A stretch of DNA of 64,000 nucleotides from Tepidicella xavieri (GTDB lineage: Bacteria > Pseudomonadota > Gammaproteobacteria > Burkholderiales > Burkholderiaceae_C), in the NCBI RefSeq assembly GCF_004363315.1, contig NZ_SNYL01000001.1, forward strand, positions 196,738 through 260,737, given 5' to 3'. Within the stretch, counting starts at the first letter, position 1; each line of letters starts with the position of its first letter. Below are positions 52,834-59,688 of the stretch, piece by piece. A model generated the notes under the pieces. That model was not told the origin of the DNA, did no database searches, and saw only the letters and a list, made by a program, of their open reading frames with translations. A program made the translations under genes and the position numbers.

Positions 52834-54207
52834 TCAGCCCATCAGGTGGCCGAAGAACAGGTAGGCGATGTAGAAGTAGATGAACACGCCCAGCAGGTCC
52901 ATGATGGAGGTGATCATCGGCGAGCTCAGTGTAGCCGGATCGGTGCCGATGCGGCGGGCGGCAAACGGCAGCAGCGCACCGATGATGCCACCCAGCACGG
53001 TCACGATGAGCATCGTCAGCCCCACCACCATGAGCACGTCAAACCCCACGCCCTTGCTGAAATAGGCCAGGATGGCTTCCAGGATGGCAATCGTCACGCC
53101 CAGGCCCAGCGCGATGGGGATTTCGCGCTTGACCACGAACCAGATGTCGCGCCACTTGAGCTTGACGTCGCCGATGGCCATGGCCCGGATGACCAGCGTG
53201 GCCGACTGGCTGCCGGTGTTGCCGCCCATGTCGATGATGGGGGCGATGAACGCCGCCAAAATGATGACTTCCGACAGAATTTCCTCCTGGCCGGCGACGA
53301 AAGTGCTGGTCAGGATGCCGAAAAACGTCAGGATGGCCAGCCAGAACACCCGGGTTTTGTACATCTGGCCGATGGAGGACTCGCGGATGTCCAGGTCCGG
53401 GCCACCCATCATGGCCGTGCCGCCGAAGCGGGCGAGCTGGGTGGCGTCCTGTTCCTTCTCGATGTCCATCGCGTCGTCCACCGTCACGATGCCGATCATG
53501 CGGTTGCCGCCGTTGATCACGGGCAGGGCCAGCAGGTCGTAGCGGCGGATGAGTTCGGCGGCCTGGGCGCGAGGCCACTCGGCCTTGGCAAACACGGGGT
53601 CTTTGCGCATCAGATCGCTGATGCGGCTGTCGGGCGGGCACAGCACCAGCTCGCGCAGCGAGAGTGTGCCCAGCAGTTGGCGCTCGGCGTTGAGCACGTA
53701 GATGACGTACACGGTTTCCTTGTCGGGCGCGGTGGCGCGGATCAGGTCCAGCGCGGCCTGTGCCGTCATGTCCGGGGTCACGGCCACATAGTCGGAAGTC
53801 ACCACCGAGCCCACCGAGCCTTCGGGGTAGGCGGCCAGGCGCAGGATGTCCTCCCGCTCCACCTGGGCCAGGGCGGGCAGCAGCTGGGCCTGCGCTTCTT
53901 CGCTGAGGCGGTTGAACAGGTCGGCCCGGTCGTCAGAGGGCAGGGTTTCGAACAGTTGCACCACCACCGGCCGGGGCAAGGCTGGCAGCAAGGCGTCCTG
54001 CAGTCGTTCGGGCAGGTGAGAGAACAGCTCCGTGCGGTCGGCCGGCTGCAGGGTCTGCAGCAGGGCGGCCACGTCGGCCACGGGCAGGGCTTCGAGCTCG
54101 TCGGCAATGTCGGCGTGCGGCGTGTGGCGCACGACATGGGTGAAAGCGTCGCCATCGAGGGAGCGGCGCAGCACCGAGAGGGTGAACTTCAGGTCTTCGC
54201 GGTTCAT
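52834..54207 (-). CDS. mgtE: Magnesium transporter MgtE
   Basis: A 457-residue MgtE-family Mg2+ channel. The N domain (about 30-130, with DIADELEALPVADVAALLQTL and LPRPVVVQLFETLPSDDRADLFN repeats) is followed by paired CBS domains (about 135-260, with VYVIYVLNAERQLLGTLSLREL and DLLALPVINGGNRMIGIVTVDDAMD). The five-helix membrane domain has the pore segment IDMGGNTGSQSATLVIRAMA. The ATG at 54207 follows GGAG (54214-54217) by 6 bases; the open frame upstream is not coding. The leader of about 470 bases carries a small ORF and long-range helix described separately. Confidence 0.95.
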   Translation of the reverse strand: MNREDLKFTLSVLRRSLDGDAFTHVVRHTPHADIADELEALPVADVAALLQTLQPADRTELFSHLPERLQDALLPALPRPVVVQLFETLPSDDRADLFNRLSEEAQAQLLPALAQVEREDILRLAAYPEGSVGSVVTSDYVAVTPDMTAQAALDLIRATAPDKETVYVIYVLNAERQLLGTLSLRELVLCPPDSRISDLMRKDPVFAKAEWPRAQAAELIRRYDLLALPVINGGNRMIGIVTVDDAMDIEKEQDATQLARFGGTAMMGGPDLDIRESSIGQMYKTRVFWLAILTFFGILTSTFVAGQEEILSEVIILAAFIAPIIDMGGNTGSQSATLVIRAMAIGDVKLKWRDIWFVVKREIPIALGLGVTIAILEAILAYFSKGVGFDVLMVVGLTMLIVTVLGGIIGALLPFAARRIGTDPATLSSPMITSIMDLLGVFIYFYIAYLFFGHLMG

Positions 54208-54231
54208 GGGGTTCTCCGGCGGCCCGTTGGC

Positions 54232-54322
54232 CGATGAGCCCCATGCTCGCCTCAGGTGGGCAGCAGGCAGGGGACGTGGCGGCGTCGGGCCCAACAACAG
54301 GTTTCAGGATCGGGGCTCATCG
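54232..54322 (-). promoter_or_regulatory. Long-range RNA helix across the leader ORF and the mgtE ribosome-site region
   Basis: In the RNA, CGATGAGCCCC (codons 15-18 of the leader ORF; 54322-54312) is exactly complementary to GGGGCTCATCG (54242-54232), just downstream of the leader stop. The 11-bp helix encloses 69 bases. A second small hairpin, CGGCC-AACG-GGCCG (54233-54220), shares two bases with the 3' arm and ends 3 bases before the mgtE GGAG. A ribosome finishing the leader would mask the 3' arm, while drop-off at codons 2-5 would leave both arms free. The arrangement suggests a translation-dependent switch. Confidence 0.6.
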
Positions 54323-54365
54323 AGTCAGATTCGTGACGTGGGCAACTACTGGGGTCCGGGTCCAT
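54252..54365 (-). CDS. Leader peptide ORF upstream of mgtE-mgtA, MgtL-like (37 aa)
   Basis: A 37-codon ORF starts 158 bases before the mgtE ATG and ends 44 bases before it. It has an excellent Shine-Dalgarno, AAGGAGG (54371-54377), 5 bases from the ATG. The peptide begins MDPDPSSCPRHE and contains seven prolines; a second acid/proline cluster, SPDPE, lies at residues 17-21 after an internal Met. Enterobacterial MgtL, the leader peptide of mgtA, begins MEPDPTPLP; such Asp/Glu-Pro starts destabilise the 70S ribosome when Mg2+ is low and so control the downstream transporter gene. The shared start motif, the gene context (mgtE plus mgtA) and the structure around it make a regulatory leader peptide likely. 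Direct homology to MgtL is not claimed. Confidence 0.72.
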   Translation of the reverse strand: MDPDPSSCPRHESDSMSPDPETCCWARRRHVPCLLPT

Positions 54366-54377
54366 GACAGCCTCCTT

Positions 54378-54412
54378 GCTGGCGCGGCCAGCCAAATCGG
54401 GTGGGTCCACCC
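54378..54412 (-). promoter_or_regulatory. Two hairpins just upstream of the leader-ORF ribosome site
   Basis: GCTGG/CCAGC (54378-54392, CCGCG loop) ends directly before AAGGAGG, and GGGTGG/CCACCC (54399-54412) lies a few bases further upstream. They may set access to the leader ORF. Confidence 0.4.
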
Positions 54413-54543
54413 GCCCACAGACAAGTGACGGCATGGCGCCAGCCGTCTGGCGGGTTCAGCCAGAGGCGGGCGCGGAAATGCCCAGCAAAGTCCATGCAGG
54501 CCCCAAGGCCATTGGGCAATGATGCAGGGAGACTGGAGGAGTA

Positions 54544-54572
54544 GGCGCGGCGTGCCGGATCGACGCCGCGCC
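54544..54572 (-). promoter_or_regulatory. Strong hairpin in the mgtE leader
   Basis: GGCGCGGCGT (54544-54553) and ACGCCGCGCC (54563-54572) form a perfect 10-bp GC stem with a 9-base loop in the 5' part of the leader. No T-run follows on the minus strand, so it is not an intrinsic terminator. It is a candidate metal-sensing or scaffold element. Confidence 0.4.
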
Positions 54573-54587
54573 GGGGGAGGCAAGGCG

Positions 54588-54668
54588 TCAGTGGCGGGTA
54601 CGCGAGGCGCCGACCTGTCCGGTCGTCAGCATCGAGCAACTGCTGTCACTGTCCACAAGCGGGTCCAT
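54588..54668 (-). CDS. Possible second leader ORF (26 aa), weak
   Basis: A short ORF begins about a dozen bases from the inferred transcription start and would encode MDPLVDSDSSCSMLTT followed by a basic tail. It too starts Met-Asp-Pro and is acidic early on. There is no Shine-Dalgarno, so expression is doubtful. It is listed because it shares its first codons with the main leader ORF. Confidence 0.25.
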   Translation of the reverse strand: MDPLVDSDSSCSMLTTGQVGASRTRH

Positions 54669-54686
54669 GAAATAACGATCTGGGAA

Positions 54687-54715
54687 GTCTAACACGGGGT
54701 TTTGCTGCTTTGCAA
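54687..54715 (-). promoter_or_regulatory. Candidate sigma-70 promoter of the mgtE-mgtA leader
   Basis: TTGCAA (54710-54715) as -35 and TTAGAC (54687-54692) as -10 are separated by exactly 17 bases on the minus strand. It lies between the TMEM165-family gene stop (54729) and the long leader. It predicts a transcription start near 54680 and a leader of about 470 bases before mgtE. Confidence 0.5.
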
Positions 54716-54728
54716 CATGTGCATGAGT

Positions 54729-55289
54729 TCACCACCCCAGCAACGCCCAAAGCCCCAGCGCCGCCAGCAGGGCCGCCGCGCCCAGATGAATGGCGCGCAC
54801 GGGCAGGCGATGCGCCATGCGGTCGCCGAGCCAGACGGCCGGCGCATTGGCGATCATCATGCCCAGCGTGGTGCCCGCCACCACGGCCAGCCAGTCTTGA
54901 AAACGGGCCGCCAAGGCGACGGTGGCCACCTGGGTTTTGTCGCCCATCTCGGCCAGGAAAAACACCACGCAGGTGGTGCCAAACACCCCCCAGCGGCTGC
55001 GTGCCGAGGGGGTGTCGTCATCGAGCCGGTCGGGGATGAGCATCCAGGCCGCCATGGCCAGAAAGCCGATGCCCAGCACCCAGCGCAGCACGTCGTCGGT
55101 GAGCCAGCGTGCCACCAGCAGGCCGATACCGCCGGCCAGCGCATGGTTGGCCAGCGTGGCCGCCAGAATGCCCCAGAAGATGGGCCAAGGCTTGCGAAAG
55201 CGGGCGGCCAGAAGCAGGGCCAGGAGTTGCGTCTTGTCGCCGATTTCGGCAAGGGCCACCAGGCCGGTGGAGATGAGGAAGGCTTCCAT
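54729..55289 (-). CDS. TMEM165/GDT1 (UPF0016) family cation exporter
   Basis: A 186-residue membrane protein with two homologous halves, each holding the defining E-x-G-D-K-T/S motif: LAEIGDKTQLLALLLAARF (first half) and LAEMGDKTQVATVALAARF (second half). About six transmembrane helices are present. Bacterial members such as MneA export Mn2+, while eukaryotic ones move Mn2+/Ca2+. The start MEAFLISTGL at 55289 is the family norm; upstream codons are promoter sequence. It is divergent from mgtC and upstream of the mgtE leader, forming a cation-transport block. No yybP-ykoY riboswitch signature is seen in front of it. Confidence 0.92.
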   Translation of the reverse strand: MEAFLISTGLVALAEIGDKTQLLALLLAARFRKPWPIFWGILAATLANHALAGGIGLLVARWLTDDVLRWVLGIGFLAMAAWMLIPDRLDDDTPSARSRWGVFGTTCVVFFLAEMGDKTQVATVALAARFQDWLAVVAGTTLGMMIANAPAVWLGDRMAHRLPVRAIHLGAAALLAALGLWALLGW

Positions 55290-55415
55290 GAGAGATGATG
55301 GGGCGGGCGGTCGCCCCAAAAGCCGCGCCAGTGTAACGTGTTTTGTCACGATGTTGACGTGGCCATCGTTTACCATCCCGGCCTTTGAACACAATCAACA
55401 GGCGAGGAGGGTGCC

Positions 55416-56147
55416 ATGCTGCTGGCGGTGCAACATTTCGATGGGTGGTCGCTGCTCAATTCCACCGTCAGCCTGGTGGCGGCTTTCGTGCTTGGTGGCA
55501 TCATCGGGCTGGAGCGGCAGATTCGCCAGCGCACCGCTGGTTTGCGCACCAACGTGCTGGTGGCGGTGGGTTCGGCCTTGTTCGTGGACCTGGCGTTTCG
55601 GCTGCACAGCATCTATGGCGGCACGCCGGGGGGGCTGCATGTGCTGGCCTATGTGGTCTCGGGCGTGGGGTTTCTGGGGGCGGGCGTGATCATGCGCGAA
55701 GAAGGGAATGTACGCGGCATCAACACAGCGGCCACGCTCTGGGGCTCGGCCGCGGTGGGCGCTGCGGCCGGCGCCGACATGCTGGCCGAAGCCATCCTGG
55801 GCACCATCCTCGTGCTGTCGGCCAACACGCTGCTGCGGCCGGTGGTCAACCGCATCAACCGCGCACCCATCGACACGCCGGATGTGGAGGTGACCAACAC
55901 CTTCTACGTGATCGCGCTCAAGGAGCGCCAAGCCGAAGTGCTGGCCGCCGTGGAGCAGGTGCTGGAGCAGGCCCAATACCCCGTGCGCGAGATCGAGGTC
56001 ACGCCTTTTGGCGAGCGCGAGGTGGAGGTGGAAGCTGTGCTGCTGGCCACTTCGGTCGATGGCGAGGAACTCGACCGGCTGGCCGCCACGCTGCGCAAGC
56101 TGCCTTATGTGTCGCAGGCGTTCTGGAGCCCGAGCGTGGCGGAGTGA
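55416..56147 (+). CDS. MgtC/SapB family membrane protein
   Basis: A 243-residue MgtC-family protein. The N-terminal membrane domain has LNSTVSLVAAFVLGGIIGLERQIRQRTAGLRTNVLVAVGSA, VVSGVGFLGAGVIMREEGNVRGINTAATLW and several helices. The cytoplasmic C-terminal domain is ACT-like (TNTFYVIALKERQAEVLAAVEQVL). AGGAGG lies a few bases upstream of the ATG. In Salmonella MgtC is a low-Mg2+-induced modulator of ATP synthase rather than a transporter; the role here is inferred only from family and proximity to mgtE/mgtA. Its end overlaps the convergent pseudouridine synthase gene by 43 bases. Confidence 0.9.
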   Translation: MLLAVQHFDGWSLLNSTVSLVAAFVLGGIIGLERQIRQRTAGLRTNVLVAVGSALFVDLAFRLHSIYGGTPGGLHVLAYVVSGVGFLGAGVIMREEGNVRGINTAATLWGSAAVGAAAGADMLAEAILGTILVLSANTLLRPVVNRINRAPIDTPDVEVTNTFYVIALKERQAEVLAAVEQVLEQAQYPVREIEVTPFGEREVEVEAVLLATSVDGEELDRLAATLRKLPYVSQAFWSPSVAE

Positions 56148-57154
56148 TCGCGCGGCTCCGTGGGCTCAGGCGTCGCGGGCCAGTCGAGCTGGCGTTGGCT
56201 GACGAAGCAGCGGTGCTCGCCCGTGACCGGGTCGTCGAAGGCGATGGCGCGGGCCAGCAGGCGCAGCGGGGTGGCGAAGTCTTCCGGCTCACCGGGCTGG
56301 CGGCGCACCACGGGGTAGAACTGGTCGCCCACGATGGGCAGCCCCAACCCTTGCATGTGCACGCGCAACTGGTGGCGCCGCCCCGTCACCGGGTGCAGGC
56401 GGTATAGCGCCCACGGGCCGCGCTGCTCGATGCAGTCGATGTGGGTTTCGCTGTTGGGCGGGCGGCCTTCGTGCGGGGCGGCTTCGCGCATTTTGTAGAA
56501 CGCCGCTTCGCATTCCAGGATGTGGCTGCGCCGGGTCAGCGGCCAGCGCCGGTGCGCGTCGGCCGGGGCGATGGCTTCGTAGGTTTTGTGCACGCGCCGC
56601 TCCCGGAACAGGCGCTGATAGGCGTCGCGGTCTTGCGGCCGCAGGCTGAACACCACTAGGCCGGCGGTTTCGCGATCGATGCGGTGCAGGGGGCTCAAGT
56701 CCGGCAGATTCAGCGCGTGCTTGAGGCGCACCAGTAGGCTTTGCCGCACGTAGCGGCCACCGGGCGTCACGGGCAGGAAGTGGGGCTTGTCGGCCACCAG
56801 CAGGCGCTCGTCGCGGAACAGCACCTGCGCCTGAAAAGGGATGTCGGGCTCCTGGGGCAGGGTGCGCCAGTAGTACACCCGGGCGCCGTGACGGTAGGGG
56901 GCGTGCGGGGGCAGTGGCTGCCCGGCGTCGTCCACCACTTCGCCGCTGGCCATGCGCTGCGCCCATTCGTCGCGGCTGACGCGCGGCAGCCGCTCGGCCA
57001 GAAAGTCCAGCAGCGTCGGCCAAGGGCTGTGGCGCAGCCGGGGCAGCGCCACGCAGCTGGGCGATACGCCGTCGCGCATGGGTATGGCCGGGTTTTTGGG
57101 GGCGTGTGCCATCGGCGCGGGGGATGCAGCGGCGCGCTTCAGGGGCGGGGGCAT
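56105..57154 (-). CDS. RluA-family pseudouridine synthase
   Basis: A 349-residue tRNA/rRNA pseudouridine synthase. The catalytic motif HRIDRETAGLVVF holds the nucleophilic Asp. VLFRDERLLVADKPHFLPVTPGG and PVTGRRHQLRVHMQGLGLPIVGDQFYP are the other conserved blocks. The N-terminal region resembles an S4-like segment (LPRVSRDEWAQRMASGEVVDDAG). The target nucleotide is unknown. The start could be 57154 or an internal ATG at 57112 or 57079. The first overlaps the ribD stop by 16 bases. Confidence 0.9.
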   Translation of the reverse strand: MPPPLKRAAASPAPMAHAPKNPAIPMRDGVSPSCVALPRLRHSPWPTLLDFLAERLPRVSRDEWAQRMASGEVVDDAGQPLPPHAPYRHGARVYYWRTLPQEPDIPFQAQVLFRDERLLVADKPHFLPVTPGGRYVRQSLLVRLKHALNLPDLSPLHRIDRETAGLVVFSLRPQDRDAYQRLFRERRVHKTYEAIAPADAHRRWPLTRRSHILECEAAFYKMREAAPHEGRPPNSETHIDCIEQRGPWALYRLHPVTGRRHQLRVHMQGLGLPIVGDQFYPVVRRQPGEPEDFATPLRLLARAIAFDDPVTGEHRCFVSQRQLDWPATPEPTEPRDHSATLGLQNACDT

Positions 57155-58287
57155 ACGTGGGCGCGGATGCGCACATCGTCGCCCACCGGCGTCAGGTCGA
57201 TGAAGCTCAGAGCGATGCCCTGGGCCAAGGCTTCGAAAGGCCCGATCTGCGCCAGCCCGGCCCCAGGCCCCAGCAGGCGCGGGGCCAGGTACAGCAGCAC
57301 CTCATCCACCAGCCCTTCGCGCAGCAGCGAGCCGTTGAGCTGATGCCCTGCCTCCACGTGCAGCTCATTGACCTCACGCTGGGCCAAATCGCGCATCATG
57401 GCCGCCAGGTCCACTTTCGGGCTGCCGCCCGCGGCTTTGGGCGGCCCGGGGCAGTCGATGACTTGGGCGCCTTGGGCTTGCAGCGCGGCCCGGGCTGCGG
57501 CGCTGCGCGCGGCATCGGCAGCGGTGTAAATCCATACCGGCCCCGGCGGCTGCAACACGCGGGCTTGGGGTGGGGTTTCGAGCCGCGAATCGACGATGAC
57601 CCGCACCGGCTGGCGCGAAGCCGGCACCAGCCGCACGTCCAGGCGCGGATCGTCGGAACGCACGGTGCCGATGCCGGTGAGCACCGCGGTGGCGCGGTGG
57701 CGCCAGGCATGGCCATCGCGGCGGGCCGCTTCGCCCGTGATCCATTGGCTCACGCCGTTGGGCAAAGCGGTGGCCCCGTCCAGCGAAGCGGCCAGCTTCA
57801 TGCGTACCCAGGGGCGCTGGCGCTCCATGCGGCTGAAAAACCCGACGTTCAGCGCCCGGCTGGCCAGGGCCAGGGGGTGGGTGGGATCAAGCACATCCAC
57901 CCGGATGCCAGCGTCGCGCAGGCGGGCGATGCCGCGTCCGGCCACCTGGGGGTTGGGGTCTTGCAGCGCCACGATCACGTGCCCGACGCCCGCGTTGATG
58001 AGCGCGTCGCAGCACGGCGGGGTGCGACCATGGTGGCTGCAAGGCTCCAGGGTCACGATGGCGGTGGTACCTTGGACCGATACGCCAGCGGCCTGGGCGC
58101 TGCGCAGGGCCATGACCTCGGCATGCGGCCCCCCCGCGTGCTGTGTGTGCCCTTCGAACCAGCGCCCGTCGCGGGTGATGAGGCGGCAGGCCACCCGTGG
58201 GTTGGGCTCAGACAGGCCGATGGCGCGTTCGGCCAAGGCATCCAGGCCGGCCAGCCATTCGGGAGGGCAAGGGGGCGCGATGGGCAT
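57139..58287 (-). CDS. ribD: Bifunctional riboflavin deaminase/reductase RibD
   Basis: A 382-residue enzyme for steps two and three of riboflavin synthesis. The N-terminal deaminase domain carries the zinc motifs HAGGPHAEVMAL and TLEPCSHHGRTPPCCDAL. The C-terminal reductase domain has RMKLAASLDGATALPNGVSQWITG, VIVDSRLETPP and LHVEAGHQLNGSLL. It lies 9 bases after trmB on the same strand. Other rib genes are not in view. Confidence 0.95.
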   Translation of the reverse strand: MPIAPPCPPEWLAGLDALAERAIGLSEPNPRVACRLITRDGRWFEGHTQHAGGPHAEVMALRSAQAAGVSVQGTTAIVTLEPCSHHGRTPPCCDALINAGVGHVIVALQDPNPQVAGRGIARLRDAGIRVDVLDPTHPLALASRALNVGFFSRMERQRPWVRMKLAASLDGATALPNGVSQWITGEAARRDGHAWRHRATAVLTGIGTVRSDDPRLDVRLVPASRQPVRVIVDSRLETPPQARVLQPPGPVWIYTAADAARSAAARAALQAQGAQVIDCPGPPKAAGGSPKVDLAAMMRDLAQREVNELHVEAGHQLNGSLLREGLVDEVLLYLAPRLLGPGAGLAQIGPFEALAQGIALSFIDLTPVGDDVRIRAHVCPRP

Positions 58288-58296
58288 GGGGCGTGT

Positions 58297-59031
58297 TCAG
58301 TCGGCGCGGCGGCGGAACACCACATCCCACACCCCGTGGCCCAGCCGCAGGCCGCGCTGCTCGAATTTCGTCAGCGGGCGGTAATCGGGCTTGGGCGCGT
58401 AGCCACCCAGGCCGGCATCGGCCGCGGCGTTCAGCAGGGTGGGCTCGGCGCTGAGCACCGCCAGCATCTGCTCGGCATAGGGCTGCCAGTCGGTGGCGCA
58501 ATGGAGGTAGCCGCCGGGCTTGAGGCGGCTGGCCAACTGGGCCACCAAGGGCGGCTGTATCAGGCGGCGCTTGTGGTGGCGCTTTTTGTGCCAGGGATCG
58601 GGGAAAAACACGTGCACCCCGTCGAGGCTGGCTTCGGTCAGCATGTGAGCCAGCACCTCCACCGCGTCGTGCTGCACGATGCGGATGTTGCGCAGCCCCT
58701 GTTCGCCAATGCGCTTGAGCAAGGCGCCCACACCGGGCTCATGGACCTCGCAGCACAGGAAATTGTCGTCGGGCCGCAGCGCGGCGATGTGGGCCGTGGC
58801 CTCCCCCATGCCAAAACCGATTTCCAGCACCAGCGGCGCCGAGCGGCCGAAGGCCGCGGCCGCGTCCAGCGGCTCGGGGCGGTAGGGCAGGATGAACTGC
58901 GGCCCCCAGCGCTCAAACGCCTTGGCCTGCCCCGTGGTGGTGCGGCCCGCGCGCTTGACGAAGCTCTTGATGGTTTTGGGGTGGGCCACGCCGCTAGGGG
59001 TGGCCGTGCAGGTGGACGAATCGATACTCAC
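58297..59031 (-). CDS. trmB: tRNA (guanine-N7-)-methyltransferase TrmB
   Basis: A 244-residue SAM-dependent enzyme that makes m7G46 in tRNA. Segments seen are [27 protein letters not shown] at the N-terminus, the SAM motif [32 protein letters not shown], the catalytic [19 protein letters not shown] and the tRNA-binding C-terminal [19 protein letters not shown]. The GTG start at 59031 gives VSIDSSTCT; a GGGGGG run lies just upstream. Longer in-frame starts reach into fliS and are unlikely. Confidence 0.92.
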   Translation of the reverse strand: MSIDSSTCTATPSGVAHPKTIKSFVKRAGRTTTGQAKAFERWGPQFILPYRPEPLDAAAAFGRSAPLVLEIGFGMGEATAHIAALRPDDNFLCCEVHEPGVGALLKRIGEQGLRNIRIVQHDAVEVLAHMLTEASLDGVHVFFPDPWHKKRHHKRRLIQPPLVAQLASRLKPGGYLHCATDWQPYAEQMLAVLSAEPTLLNAAADAGLGGYAPKPDYRPLTKFEQRGLRLGHGVWDVVFRRRAD

Positions 59032-59051
59032 CCCCCAGATTGTAGAGATAC

Positions 59052-59573
59052 TCAGGCACTGGCCAGCGCTACTGCTGCGCTGTAGACGTGGCCCATGCGA
59101 CGGGTGGTTGCAGAAGGCGCAGGGTCGGCGGCTGACGGCGACGGGGTGGGCGCAGCATTGGGTGCCGCCCCCTTGTCGAGGGGCGCGCGCATTTGCCGCC
59201 ACGCTTCAGCGATGGGTTTGATGAGGCGAGCCACTTCAGCCAGGGCCGCCTCGTCATTGTGTCCATTGGCTTGTGTTAGCCGGACAATGCAGTAGTCGTA
59301 CAAATTGGCCAGGTTGGCGGCCAGCTCCCCACCGTTTTCTAGGTCGAGGCTGGTGCGCAAGCCTTCTTGCAAGATGCGGACAGCCCGTTGGATTTCGAGC
59401 ACTTTCGTCTCGATATCGCCTTGCTGGAGGGCGCCCCGGGCACGCGCCACGCTCTCCAGCGCGCCTTCGTACATCATCGCCACCAGCTCGTGTTGATCCA
59501 TGGTGGAGGCGCGGGTATGAATGTCCACGTCGCGGTATGCCGACATGCCTGCGGAGAAGGGGCGATTCATCAT
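59052..59573 (-). CDS. fliS: Flagellar secretion chaperone FliS
   Basis: A 173-residue FliS that binds the C-terminal D0 region of flagellin in the cytoplasm and delivers it for export. The N-terminal [38 protein letters not shown], and [27 protein letters not shown], are typical four-helix bundle segments. The C-terminal 35 residues ([16 protein letters not shown]) are an unusual low-complexity tail. It is separated from the flagellin gene by a strong terminator. Confidence 0.93.
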   Translation of the reverse strand: MMNRPFSAGMSAYRDVDIHTRASTMDQHELVAMMYEGALESVARARGALQQGDIETKVLEIQRAVRILQEGLRTSLDLENGGELAANLANLYDYCIVRLTQANGHNDEAALAEVARLIKPIAEAWRQMRAPLDKGAAPNAAPTPSPSAADPAPSATTRRMGHVYSAAVALASA

Positions 59574-59642
59574 GGATGACCTCGAATAGGAGATATGTCC
59601 TTTTTATCGGCGATGATGCCGACATCTTGAGCCGCTTCAAGC

Positions 59643-59668
59643 AAAACCCCGGCCGAAGCCGGGGTTTT
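59643..59668 (-). terminator. Terminator of the proximal flagellin gene
   Basis: AAAACCCCGGC and GCCGGGGTTTT form an 11-bp stem closed by a TTCG tetraloop on the minus strand (C-UUCG-G in RNA, an exceptionally stable loop), with a run of T in the 3' arm. It lies between fliC and fliS. Confidence 0.92.
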
Positions 59669-59688
59669 GTGAGGTGGCAGAGCGCGCG

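Noticed and set aside
54346..54639. A 97-codon ORF on the minus strand in the mgtE leader
   Set aside because: It has no ribosome site and no family similarity, and overlaps the better-supported short leader ORF. Its composition looks like random GC-rich sequence.
54252..54728. M-box or yybP-ykoY riboswitch in the mgtE leader
   Set aside because: I looked for the conserved M-box core (GGTGAGGCTCC type) and the yybP-ykoY GGGGAGTAG element on the minus strand and found neither.
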